27,465 nucleotides of DNA, taken from contig JWZX01001017.1 of assembly GCA_001275005.1 (NCBI GenBank), positions 1 through 27,465 of the forward strand, in the 5' to 3' direction. The position numbers and the translations under genes are program-made. This document shows, piece after piece, positions 1-8,370 of this stretch. The notes under the pieces are model-generated. The model worked only from the letters and a program-made list of their open reading frames with translations, searched no databases and was not told the DNA's origin. The stretch comes from Chrysochromulina tobinii (lineage: Eukaryota; Haptophyta; Prymnesiales; Chrysochromulinaceae). The stretch's first letter is position 1, and the number at the start of each line of letters is the position of its first letter.

Positions 1-876
1 GCCGACTCAGAAGAGGCCGCCCCCAGCAAACCCGACCCTGCCTCCGCCCGCTCCCAGAGCGCCTCCCCGCGCCTGCTCAAAGGCGGTAGGCGAAATGAAG
101 GCGCGTGCGGCAGACGCGTAACGGCCGGTAAAAAGACACCGGGGGGAGCCGGGACATCTCGGGACGACACAGTACTGTACCGGTAAACGAGTGTAGAGAG
201 TCTGTTTTTCGCGGTCCCACCCCGCGCTGCGCTTGCGCTCACTCCTCCACCGGCTCGCGGTCCGGCTCCGCCGCTCCAGGTCAGGCACAAACAAGTACTG
301 TACTCAATCCCGAGACTCACCACTCGCACGTACGTGGTCTCCGTCGCGCGTCGGAAGCTGTGTGAAGCCTGATGATCCCCGTCGCTGGTATGTACGAATT
401 CGTCTTTCGAGGTTTTTCGTTTAGTAATCATTTACGACGACGGTATGTCACGCGAGAAATACGCCAAAGTTTGCCAAGTAATAATATCCAGGCGCCGGTC
501 ATTGCCCCCCGGCACTAACCCGGCACCGTGTTCCGCGGTCCGAGACCAGCGGTACCCGCTCGACTCTCTGGTTACTAGTCGAGTGCGCTTGCTGCAGGTG
601 TGCAGTGTGCCGGAACAGGCCTCATAGAGGTCTACAGTCCGCGCCGCACGGCAGCGGAGATGGCTGTCATTCTCATCCTTCCGTCCCTACGAAAGCCTTC
701 CATCCCTCCTGAGGATTATCCGTCCGTTGGTAGCTTCGCTAGCTACCTTCCCCACGCCAGCTGCCCTTCACCGCTGAGCACCATCCCATTGCCGTCGCCT
801 TTTGCCATCCTCCAACCGAACTCAGCAGCAACAGACGACGTGAGAGCCCTTTCACATTCGTCTGTCACTCCGCGCC
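1..876. other. Left-end stretch with no recognised gene
   Basis: No reading frame here resembles a known protein. The short open frames (up to 114 codons) are of a length expected by chance in GC-rich DNA. The stretch holds one copy of a dispersed GC-rich element (125-153), a TACCGGTA palindrome at 178-185, and two copies of gtactgtac (172-180 and near 294-302). The gene to the right points leftward, so its 3' UTR and terminator should lie in the right part of this stretch. An exon of a gene beyond the left edge cannot be excluded. Confidence 0.5.
125..153 (+). repeat. Dispersed element CCGGTAAAAAGACACCGGGG, copy A
   Basis: This 29-bp stretch reads CCGGTAAAAAGACACCGGGG followed by GGAGCCGGG. 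The same core occurs at 8247-8270, and a variant at 8207-8230, between the hydrolase and methyltransferase genes. A TACCGGTA palindrome follows at 178-185. It could be a small mobile element remnant or a promoter element; the sequence does not decide. Confidence 0.6.
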
Positions 877-1019
877 GAGCTCACTCCGAGCTCACTCCAA
901 GCTCATACCGAGCTCACGCCGAGCTCTCTCCGAGCTCACTCTGAGCTCACTCCGAGGTCACTCTGAGCTCACTCCGAGGTCACTCTGAGCTCACTCCGAG
1001 CGCACTCCGAGCTCATGCC
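877..1019 (+). repeat. 11-bp minisatellite, 13 units, overlapping a stop codon
   Basis: Thirteen head-to-tail units of exactly 11 bp, consensus gagctcactcc, with point variants such as gaggtcactct and gagctcatgcc; a degenerate fourteenth unit follows. The array abuts the 3' end of the leftward polyQ gene and includes its TGA (1013-1015). The last two codons and the stop therefore seem to be supplied by repeat sequence, and most of the array would be transcribed as 3' UTR. Confidence 0.9.
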
Positions 1020-1776
1020 GAACTCATGGCCTCGGCGCGCGGCAGCATGTGCTGGGTGGCCGCCTGCAGCGTGCGGCGCGCGCTCTGCAGCATGAAGTGG
1101 TGCGGTAGCTGGTTCAGCGGCGCGTTCTCCTTCGTGCCGCGTTCTAACGCTCCCGCCACGGTCCCCTTTCCTGGGGCGATGGCCTGCACGACGGCGCCGT
1201 TGTGAGCGCCGTAGTTCTCCGCTTGCTGCTGCTGCGCCGCTGCGAGGGTGTGCTTATTCTTATGGCCCTTACCGCGCCCGCCACGACGCGAGCGAGGCTT
1301 GACGACACCGTTGACGACACTTTCATTGCCAGCGACAGACTCAGCCTCCTCAGCGTCGTCCACCTCTGCGGGGGCCGAAGGGACGTATGCCGTGAGCGCG
1401 ACCGTTGGAGCGACCATTGGAGCGATCGTTGGTGCGACCGTTGGAGCTCCCGTTGGGGCGGAAGGCGCAGGCGGTGCGGACGCGGGCGGCGCGGGCGTGG
1501 AAGTGGGTTGCGGCAGCGTCGGAAGCGACCACGAGGACTTTATGGCCGGCTGCTGGAAGGGCATAGAAGGCGCAGCCTGCGCCATCGAGCGTGGCGCGAA
1601 GGCCACAAAGGCTGCAGGTAGCGCCATGGATAGGTTGCTGTGCATAGGTGCATGTTGGATGGGCCCTTGCCAACCAGGAAGGATCTCAAGTGAATCCGTC
1701 CCGTTGGCGCGCTGCCGCTTGTTATTGGAACCGGGCAGGTTGGGCAAGTGGAGGGCCGGCGGCGGCTCGATAAATA

Positions 1777-1810
<34 letters not shown>

Positions 1811-1829
1811 GTGCTGTTGGTGCTGTTGG

Positions 1830-1910
<81 letters not shown>

Positions 1911-3230
1911 CGGAGGCGCTCGAGTTGCGCCTCGGTGTCCTTGAGCCGACTGCGGGCGCGCTGGACGGATTGCTGCGCCGTGGCCACATGCTGCTCGAGT
2001 CCGTGCGCCTGCACTGCTGCCTGCACCGCCGCCTGCATGGCGCGCTCCCGCCTCAACGCCGCCTCAGCTGCCGCCACCTTGGCGGACGTTTGCTCAGAGG
2101 CGGCTGCCTTGATGGCGGCGGCCTCCGCGACGCCCGCTGGCTCGGCGAGTTGCGCATCAGCGACGGCCGCGTCGTACATCAGCGCGGCCGTCACTACAGC
2201 CTCTTGCGCGGCCGCCTCGACCGCCGCTGCCTCCTCTGCATCACTCGCTGCCGCCTCGGCCGCCGCTTTGGCTGCGAGGAGCAGCTGCACCTTGGCGTGA
2301 GCCTCCGCCTCGGACCTGATGAGGGACGCAATCAGACGTCATCAGATGAGCAATGAGACCCTATCAGATGTCATCAGAGGAGCCATGAGACGAAATCAGA
2401 CGTCGTCAGAGGAGCCTTGGCGCCTCGGACCTGGCGAGTTCAAAGACGCATCGCGCCTGCTCCGCCTCCGAAGCCCTGAGGATCGGGTCGTCGCCATCGG
2501 GTTCGGCGCTCGTTCCAATGCCGGAAACGGTGCGCGACCGACCACTCGTCGCTCGCTCTTGCATGACCGGCAGCGGCGGCGCGGCGCTCATCGCACGCTC
2601 TTGCATGCAGGGCGCTGCGAGTCCGCCTGTACTCGTCGCCCGATCCTGCCCGGCGATGGGTGGCGCAGTACTCGTCGCGCGGTCTTGTAGGGCAGGAGTG
2701 AGGTGTATGCTACTGGGAGAGGTGAGCATGGGATTGGATCCGTTGCAGGCAGCTGCGCCAGCATCGAAGGGTGTAGAGGCGGTACGCTGGACGGGGCTGG
2801 AAGCACTGGCTTTTGTAGTAGGATCGAGCGACTGTGAGCGACTGGCTTGCTGAGATGGAGGCAGATTCGAAAAGTGCGGCTGCGCGGGCGTGGGCGGGAG
2901 TGCCGGATGCGGAGATCGGAGTGCATCGGCTATCCTCATGAGCGGTGGTTTGGGCGGCTGAGCAGGCATCGGCCGCTGCGGCATGTTGGCTGGCCGGTCG
3001 CTCGGGGCAGGCGAATACGAATCGTATGAGTACTGTGATGAGGACCTTGCGGGTGAGTACTGCTGCGAAGAGGAGGACCTTGCGGAGGAGTACTGTGAGT
3101 AAAGCTCATCCTCGTCATATCGCTCGCCCTCCTCTTGGGGCGCGTCCCCATCATTGGCCACATCATTTGACGATGCTGGCGGGTCGTCGTAGTAGGAATA
3201 CGAGGATTCGGACCTCGTGTCCGCCATCAT
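1013..3230 (-). CDS. PolyQ, low-complexity protein of unknown function (one intron)
   Basis: The coding region is the complement of 3230-2431 joined to 2315-1013, giving 700 residues. The two exons lie in different frames, and removing the 115-bp GT-AG intron rejoins them exactly, reading LARSEAEAHAKVQLLLAAK across the junction. The N-terminus is rich in Ser, Tyr and Gln and prion-like (SYSYYDD, repeated SPARSSSQ). Next come Pro-rich sequence and four copies of a Q-[DE]-R-A-[TM]-S motif. After the intron there is an Ala/Glu-rich helix likely to form a coiled coil, then a run of 26 Gln and a second His-punctuated Gln run, a Pro/Ala/Val-rich segment, and a basic RSRRGGRGKGHKNK stretch that could be a nuclear signal or bind nucleic acid. 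No catalytic domain is visible. A nuclear or RNA-granule protein is a guess from composition only. The ATG at 3230 begins with a double Met and lies 155 bp from the divergent hydrolase start. Confidence 0.75.
1778..1909 (-). repeat. CAG/CTG trinucleotide tract encoding polyglutamine
   Basis: On the coding strand there are 26 uninterrupted CAG codons (1909-1832). These are followed by three His codons, each separated from the next by two Gln codons, and a run of 11 Gln ending in ten pure CAG (1807-1778). A pure tract of this length should vary in length between strains. The tract sits just after the Ala/Glu-rich helix of the protein. Confidence 0.95.
2316..2430 (-). other. Intron made of three 32-bp tandem repeats
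   Basis: A GT-AG intron of 115 bp in the polyQ gene. After 16 bp at the donor side it consists of three consecutive 32-bp units; two begin ctcctctga and the third ctcatctga, and the last unit runs into the acceptor cctcatcag. The 13-bp sequence caggtccgaggcg is present exactly at both splice junctions (plus-strand 2306-2318 and 2421-2433), one copy spanning the donor and one the acceptor. Splicing is inferred from the exact frame restoration and the AG/GT consensus at both ends. Confidence 0.85.
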
Positions 3231-3385
3231 GCTTCAAAGGGGGGAAGGAGAGGCGATGGCAGGATTCCAGTTGATATTCGGAATTCGTGAAATGCACGTA
3301 ACCGAGGAACGTCGCGGGAACTTCTCGGATCGGAGGTCCCGGAGGAAACACTGCGGAAACTGACGAACCGCCGCGACGGAGCCTC
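3231..3385. promoter_or_regulatory. Shared divergent promoter region
   Basis: The start codons of the leftward polyQ gene and the rightward beta-lactamase-like gene are 155 bp apart, so both 5' UTRs and promoters must lie here or overlap the genes. I see no TATA box or other recognisable core element. The role is inferred from gene arrangement only. Confidence 0.4.
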
Positions 3386-5052
3386 ATGCTCGCCGTGCAA
3401 TTGACCGTGGCCGTGCTCTCCGCCGACATCTGGGACCCACTTCGCCGCGGAGCGGAAGCCTGGGCGTCGCTTCAGTTCGACACTCAATTCGCCATCAACG
3501 TGGGCGATGAGAACGGTCGCCTCTTCTCGTGGGAGACTCCCGGCTTCTCGATGGACACTACTCACATGAAGGGCGCGTCACTCTCCAAGTGGCCATCCGC
3601 CATCATGATCTCGGGCCTGGTGGCCAACGGCACGCTGCACTACGACGACCTCGCCTCCAAGTACCTCCCCTGGTGGAGCAAAAATCCCAAGGACCCGCGC
3701 TCACGCGTCACTCTCCGCCACCTGCTGAGTTTCCGCTCCGGCTACATGTCGGAGGGCACCGCAGGCGCCGAGTGCATGACCGATCCGAATGCCGACTTCC
3801 TGCACTGCGCCGAGAAGCTCTACCAGAACGTGCCCAACGAGTGCGAGCCGGGCCAGTGCTGGGCCTACCTGTCGTGCCACCTGCAATTCGCAGGCGCGAT
3901 GGCAGTGGCCGCGTCGGGTCAGCACATCCAGGAGCTCTACGACAAGTACCTGTACAAGGCTTTCAACATGACGAGCACGACGTGGACGCCGTACAACAAT
4001 CCTCAGATCGCGACCGGCATCACCACCACCGCGAACGACTTTGAGAACATGCTGCACCGCATGCTGACGTACAGGGTCTTGCCAATGGCAATCTATGCTC
4101 AGATGGAGACTGATTACTCGCAGCCGCCCGTCACGCCGTCGGGCGACGGGTGGTTCGGGCACTACGCGATGGGGCACTGGTGGGAGTGCCTCGGCTACGG
4201 CACACCCCATCTTTACGAGCGCTTTGCGCTGCCTGCGGAGTGCATGGACGCGCACATCCAAGCGGGCCCTGGTAAGCTCTCGGTCCTTCTCTCGGTCCAA
4301 CGAGTGCAAACGTGGCGCGAACCCGAACCCTAACCATACCCTAACCCTAACCTTGACCCAGGCATGTTTGGCTATTACCCGCTTCTGGACCGAAGCGGCG
4401 GCGGCGGCTCGGCAGGACCCGTGCGGCGCCCCTACTACTTCCAGGTGGCGCTCCAAGAGTCCCAAAGGCTTAGCGGCATCCCCGAGTACCTCCGCATCCT
4501 CGCCAAGCCGATTGCCGTACGCCGCGCGCCAGCCCGCACGTTCACGGCCGAGCCCATATCATTCCCCCCACTCGGCCCTCTTCACGGGCCCGGGGCTACA
4601 TGGCCCTGCGCCGCACGCAAATCCGACAAGCCCGCCGCTGCGGCCGCGTCTCCCAGCCCTGGTCGCGTCCCCGCCCTCAATTCTCCCCTCTCATCTCCGG
4701 TAATCTCCGGGCGCAGGACGCCATCCTTGCCGGCGGGAACCCGGACATTCTTCCTCGCGATGAGCTGATCGCCAGGGGGGCGGGGCTTCTTCAGCGCGAC
4801 CTGAACGACATCGCGTCGGCCCTGGGCACGTGCACATGTGCCAAGGAGCCGCACAAAAAAGGCCTTCCCTACAAGGCGCTCACCGATTATCCCCCGGGGC
4901 TGCCCGCCGATGACAGTGAGTTGACACGTTTCGCGCTTGCCAGGCTCGGGCAGGGCATCATCATGCGCGACCTCGTGGCGGTGGCGGATCAGATGGGCGA
5001 GTGCACGTGCGAGGGGCGCCCCAACGGGATGAACGCGACCGTCGAGGCGTGA
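3386..5052 (+). CDS. Serine beta-lactamase-like hydrolase (PF00144 type)
   Basis: Exons 3386-4271, 4362-4516 and 4717-5052 give 458 residues. The motif set fits the class C beta-lactamase / LACTB / carboxylesterase family of penicillin-binding-fold serine hydrolases. S66-L-S-K69 is the SxxK nucleophile motif, RHLLSFRSGY (111-120) is the very characteristic HLLSHTSG-like segment, and Y161-L-S163 takes the place of YxN. The first intron lies within H-I-Q-A-G-P-GMFGYYP, which corresponds to the HxG/KTG region and continues in frame across the junction. The N-terminus MLAVQLTVAVLSA could be a short signal peptide. The substrate is unknown; eukaryotic relatives act as peptidases or esterases. Unusual is a C-terminal extension (exon 3) carrying two related segments, each ending in C-T-C after an R-D-L-x-x-[IV]-A pattern. 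Family assignment is firm; the precise second intron boundaries are less sure. Confidence 0.85.
4272..4361 (+). other. Intron 1 of the beta-lactamase-like gene, with telomere-like repeats
   Basis: A 90-bp GT-AG intron (GTAAGC donor, GACCCAG acceptor). Removing it joins ...AGP to GMFGYYPLLD in frame. Its 3' half holds several CCCTAA/AACCCT units between about 4322 and 4350. These supply repeated ctaac, which matches the branch-point consensus, in a pyrimidine-rich context. Confidence 0.85.
4517..4716 (+). other. Intron 2 of the beta-lactamase-like gene
   Basis: A 200-bp intron is needed because the reading frame changes between about 4516 and 4717. The best fit is donor GTACGC at 4517 and acceptor GCGCAG ending at 4716, giving KPIA joined to DAILAGGNPD. 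The sequence upstream of the acceptor is pyrimidine-rich. Alternative donors a few codons away would also restore the frame, so the donor is less certain than the acceptor. Confidence 0.65.
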
Positions 5053-5449
5053 GTGCGAACTTTGAAACTAAACTAGCTCGTGGCGCAAAGGCATACCATG
5101 CATGTCCATTTACGGAGCAGAAGGCACGTGATAGCAACAAGAACAGATCGTTGGCCGTGGGACCGCGGGACAAAACACCTGGGCCGGCATACTTAGCGCG
5201 GCATAGCCGGTGTGCACTGCAGCCTCGGTGCAGCCGCGAGCCCGCGCCCCGGTCGGGGCGCGCGCGGGGGTAGCGCGGGGGGGGGTGACCCCAAATTTGT
5301 GAATATGCACACGTCGTAAAACGGCCCACTGACTGGGTGACTTTTTTCATGCTTCGTGTATTAACGAGCCGAGCGCTCCCGGTGACGAGGTGCGGTCCCC
5401 CCAGACCGCCCGACTCGCGTCTCCCTGGGATGCGCTCGGCTCACACATC
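5053..5449. other. Convergent intergenic region
   Basis: This 397-bp gap separates two genes that point at each other, so it should hold both 3' UTRs and polyadenylation sites. It contains a strongly G-rich stretch at about 5255-5287, with a run of nine or more G, which could slow transcription or form a G-rich structure. No coding potential or RNA gene was recognised. Confidence 0.5.
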
Positions 5450-6316
5450 CTACACTTGATGAAGGCCCATCCATCCCCTTACCGGCACGCCGACCACCGT
5501 GCCCGTGGCCGTCGGCATCGCCGCCTGCGCAGCAGGCGGGTCGGGAACCGGCATCCCGAGGAGCCGCGCCTTTGCCGCGTCGAACTCCTGGGTGCTGATA
5601 TGCCCCGCAGCGTGCAGCATCGCCAGCTGGTTGAGCTCGTGCGCTACCGTCAGTTGACCGCTCATCCTACCGTGGATAGGGTTCTCGGTGAGGGCGACGC
5701 CCGCTATGAGACCGGGCACCGACACGGCGGACGCAACTGGCCGACCTTGCACGATCGGTGCTGGGGGCCGCTGCTCCTGTCTTTCTGGAAATTCCCACGT
5801 GTGCCTGCGAAGGGAGCCCAAGTTTTGCGCTGCCAGACGGCGGTCCCATGCCATCTGGCGTCGGGTTCGCACACGGAACGCCAAAATGATGAAGATGAGG
5901 AGGCACGGCAACGGTCCGAAGAATATCCAGTACGGAGAGAAGAAGGAAGGCTGCGTGTTTGTCGTCGAGCCACCCTCCCACTCCACCGGAAAGGCGCACG
6001 CCTCAAAGCCATTTGAACTGACGGTCATGTCCGTGACCCAGCGCATCTCTTCGTAGGCAAGCATAGATACTCCATCGGGACCACGAGGGTACTGTTCGCT
6101 TCGATACGCGACGTTGCGTATGAAAAGGTAGTCAAAGCGCGCCTCCACAAAGTAGGTTGCCATCGAGATGGTGAGCGGCTGTAGTGCTATGACCGTACAG
6201 CCGTCAAGATTTCTATACGGGCCTGGGCCATCGGTGACGCATCTGCCGTCACGGCTCAACTCACACCCTCGGCCCGTCACGATCTGCCAGACAGCGGACG
6301 CCGTGGTGTTGGCCAT
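5450..6316 (-). CDS. Single-pass membrane protein with CUB-like ectodomain and SHOCT motif
   Basis: 288 residues from the ATG at 6316. Residues 7-110 look like the CUB-like domain common in algal surface proteins: W-Q-I-V-T-G-x-G-C, then CVTDGPGPYRNLDGCTV, then F-D-Y-L-F-I and a late C107; C18, C26, C40 and C107 could form disulfides. A single hydrophobic helix (about 128-148, YWIFFGPLPCLLIFIILAF) is followed by RVRTRR, consistent with a cytoplasmic C-terminus. Residues 226-254 (H-E-L-N-Q-L-A-M-L-H-A-A-G-H-I-S-T-Q-E-F) match a SHOCT motif, a short helical motif best known from bacterial membrane proteins and thought to aid oligomerisation. The frame stays open 40 codons further upstream, to an ATG at 6436, but those residues are basic and unlike a leader. 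No signal peptide precedes the CUB-like part, so an upstream leader exon may be missing. Role unknown; a surface receptor or adhesion protein is an inference. Confidence 0.7.
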   Translation of the reverse strand: MANTTASAVWQIVTGRGCELSRDGRCVTDGPGPYRNLDGCTVIALQPLTISMATYFVEARFDYLFIRNVAYRSEQYPRGPDGVSMLAYEEMRWVTDMTVSSNGFEACAFPVEWEGGSTTNTQPSFFSPYWIFFGPLPCLLIFIILAFRVRTRRQMAWDRRLAAQNLGSLRRHTWEFPERQEQRPPAPIVQGRPVASAVSVPGLIAGVALTENPIHGRMSGQLTVAHELNQLAMLHAAGHISTQEFDAAKARLLGMPVPDPPAAQAAMPTATGTVVGVPVRGWMGLHQV

Positions 6317-6628
6317 TTTCGTATGAGGAGGGTCTCGACGTCCTGCTGGTCGTCCCGCGCGTGGTGACGAAAATGCAAAAACCATTTCTCGGAAAGTTCT
6401 CTGAAGGACGGTTGTGCGTTTCGTACCGGGTAGCATGTCACGTTTCGACTAATTTAGCTCGCTTGCTTGCTTACGTACCCCACACGCCACATAGCCACAT
6501 ACTCGACTTCAACTCGACTCGACGCCGCTCAGGGACAGCGCATTCAGACGAATCAGACCTCTCTTGCACTGGAAGACGACTCCCCTCCTCGACACCCCTA
6601 AATTCTCCCGAGGCTGTATTGTTCCTGT
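6317..6628. other. Intergenic region between two leftward genes
   Basis: These 312 bp should contain the 3' UTR of the Ntn-hydrolase gene and the promoter of the CUB/SHOCT gene. If that gene has an extra leader exon, it would lie here. I see no repeat or RNA gene. Confidence 0.4.
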
Positions 6629-8191
6629 TTATGACTCTTGAGGTCTTGAGGATAGCGTACCGTTGCCTTCGAACCAGCGTTTCATATCGAGCTTGAGGTA
6701 CGCATTGCACGCCGCCGGCCTCCAGTTGCCAGGCTCGGTGCCCGTGCCGGCGCCGTCCTCCCATGCGGCGTAAGCGATGAGGTTGGTCGGGTCGGTGGCG
6801 ACCGAGAGCACATTGCAGCCGCCCTTGAACGGCGGCGTGCATGCCGCATAGTCGGGGCCCTTCTGACCGATCAGCGCAGTGAGCCGAACCGCATCGAGCG
6901 CGCTGATCGGCTGGGCGCTGCTGCGGATGGTGTCCGCAATCAGGTGGTACCGGTGATCCGAATCATTGTATGCGCCGGTGGTGTTCCACATGAAGTGGCT
7001 GACGATGCGCGTGTCGAAGCCGTGGTTGGTCCGGAAGACGGCGTCTTCCATCGGAGCACCATGAATGATCCGCCCGCCCGGGCCAGGGAAGGCAGCGGCC
7101 GCCTCGCGCGGGTCATTGGCGCTGAAGTAGGCGCTCGTCTGTGAGTTCGTCTCGATGACGAGTGCGGACTGGTCCGCGGCCGAGGCGATCATGTGGTTGA
7201 AGCCAACGGTGTTGTTTGTCTCCGCCCAGACGCTGCGCGCCTCGGCGAGGTTGGAGGCGCGCTCCATGACGTGGCGCAGCCTGAGCAGCCACGGAAAGCC
7301 GCGAAACGAATCGAGATTCGATTCGAGATTCGCTTCGTGGACCGTGAGGCCCTCAGCCGACATGCCCGCAAGCGCACCGATCAGCCCCCCGAAGCCAACC
7401 GTCATGTGCGCGTGCCCGTCAGGCGGATGGTAGACGGTCACGATCTTCCACTTGTCGAGCCCTGTGTTTTCGTTCCAGTCGAGATTGCGACCTGAAAAGA
7501 TCTGGCCGGCTACCGCGGTGCGCTTGCCCCACACGCCAAACATGGAGCACTGCGCGAGGGGCCAGCGCAGTCTGCCCAGCCAACCGCGCAGGCTCGGAGC
7601 GCCGTCGCCGCGACCGTTGCTCCGCAGTGCCTGAGCTGAACGGAGTAGGGCCTCCGCTTCACTGGCCACCGCCTTGGGCAGCTCGTCAAGGAGGACGTAG
7701 ACAACGTCCGCCACGTCGCCCGGCGCGTTCGCGAGCACCTGCGTACGTCCAACCAGATGCTGGCAAAATTGCCCGTCGAGCGGTCGCGCCGACATACAGC
7801 CGTCGGCAAAGCCGTTCAGCTCCTCGACCATGTTGGATGGCACCGCCTTTGACAGCGTGGACGACCACTGCCAGTCAATGACCACCTCGAGCGCGGCCTT
7901 TTCGAGCTTCCCCGCGAGGGTGGAGGTATCGAGGAGGGCATCCAGCAGGCTGTCGTAGTTCTCGCGCGCGGCGTCCCCACCAAGCTTTCCCGAGGCGAAG
8001 CCCTGCTCGTACCGTGTGCCGTGCAGATCCAGAAGCTGCGGGGCGCCGCTGGTGTACTCGGTGTTGGCGGTCACGATGTTGTACAGTGTGCTCTGCTTGT
8101 AAGTGCCCACGATGTCGAAGCGAACAGGTTCGACGATGTAGCCTGGCACTGAGCTGAGAATCGCGGCGGGGCCGATGATGAGGGCAAGCAT
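6629..8191 (-). CDS. Secreted Ntn-hydrolase, C45 / acid-ceramidase-like family
   Basis: 520 residues from the ATG at 8191. The diagnostic segment is Q-C-S-M-F-G-V-W-G-K followed by GQIFSGRNLDWN (Cys at about 215, RNLDW at 235-239). It matches the N-terminal-nucleophile hydrolases that include acyl-CoA:6-aminopenicillanate acyltransferase (peptidase C45) and the Dictyostelium acid-ceramidase-like Dcd proteins. In that family the chain is cut just before the Cys, which becomes the N-terminal nucleophile of the large subunit, so a pro-part of about 214 residues is expected here. Other family-like segments are LHGTRYEQGFASGKL near the start, EGLTVHEANLES, and the C-terminal DPTNLIAYAAWED. The N-terminus MLALIIGPAAILSSVPG could be a signal peptide, implying secretion or a lysosome-like compartment. 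The frame is open to 8332, but that extension reads through a dispersed repeat, so the later ATG is preferred. The substrate is probably an amide such as an N-acyl lipid; this is inference. Confidence 0.85.
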   Translation of the reverse strand: MLALIIGPAAILSSVPGYIVEPVRFDIVGTYKQSTLYNIVTANTEYTSGAPQLLDLHGTRYEQGFASGKLGGDAARENYDSLLDALLDTSTLAGKLEKAALEVVIDWQWSSTLSKAVPSNMVEELNGFADGCMSARPLDGQFCQHLVGRTQVLANAPGDVADVVYVLLDELPKAVASEAEALLRSAQALRSNGRGDGAPSLRGWLGRLRWPLAQCSMFGVWGKRTAVAGQIFSGRNLDWNENTGLDKWKIVTVYHPPDGHAHMTVGFGGLIGALAGMSAEGLTVHEANLESNLDSFRGFPWLLRLRHVMERASNLAEARSVWAETNNTVGFNHMIASAADQSALVIETNSQTSAYFSANDPREAAAAFPGPGGRIIHGAPMEDAVFRTNHGFDTRIVSHFMWNTTGAYNDSDHRYHLIADTIRSSAQPISALDAVRLTALIGQKGPDYAACTPPFKGGCNVLSVATDPTNLIAYAAWEDGAGTGTEPGNWRPAACNAYLKLDMKRWFEGNGTLSSRPQES

Positions 8192-8370
8192 TTCGGCGAG
8201 GCCGCGTACCGGTAAAAAGACGCCACCGGGGCCCGCGCGCGGGGGTCCGGTAAAAAGACACCGGGGGAGTCCGGTACTGCACTTCCTTTCCGGCTCCCCC
8301 CGGTGTTGTTGGACGGCGCCCGACTTTTGCATCAGAAATCACGGAGCATTCACACATCGAGAACTTCCTC
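8192..8370. promoter_or_regulatory. Divergent promoter region carrying dispersed GC-rich elements
   Basis: The 179 bp between two divergent start codons hold two copies of the CCGGTAAAAAGAC element (8207-8230 and 8247-8270). The second lies in an imperfect inverted repeat: caccgggggagtccgg (about 8259-8274) pairs with ccggctccccccggtg (about 8290-8306), a stem of about 16 bp. A TACCGGTA palindrome starts at 8207. Position suggests a promoter role for both genes, or insertion of a small repeat into the promoter. Confidence 0.55.
8207..8306. repeat. Dispersed element copies B and C with inverted repeat
   Basis: Copy B (8207-8230) reads TACCGGTAAAAAGACGCC followed by ACCGGGG, with one small insertion relative to copy A at 125-153. 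Copy C (8247-8270) is CCGGTAAAAAGACACCGGGG with a GAGT flank. Copy C and the inverted pyrimidine-rich arm ending at 8306 would form a hairpin. No transposase is nearby. Confidence 0.65.

Noticed and set aside
7-294. 95-codon minus-strand frame at the left edge
   Set aside because: It reads through the dispersed GC-rich element, has basic low-information composition and no family resemblance.
877-1019. Possible CRISPR-like array
   Set aside because: Units are 11 bp and contiguous without spacers; it is a minisatellite in a eukaryotic genome.
1248-2300. 350-codon plus-strand frame with a poly-Cys run
   Set aside because: It is the antisense reading of the CAG tract and alanine-rich helix; the minus-strand gene has the better composition and a frame-restoring intron.
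4322-4350. Chromosome end
   Set aside because: Only a few CCCTAA units, inside an intron and flanked by gene sequence on both sides.
5255-5287. G-rich tract as a functional quadruplex
   Set aside because: The G runs are suggestive, but spacing is irregular and dominated by one long run; no clear four-run pattern can be defended.
8192-8332. N-terminal extension of the Ntn-hydrolase
   Set aside because: The added 47 residues are encoded by the dispersed repeat elements, and a hydrophobic leader follows the later ATG.
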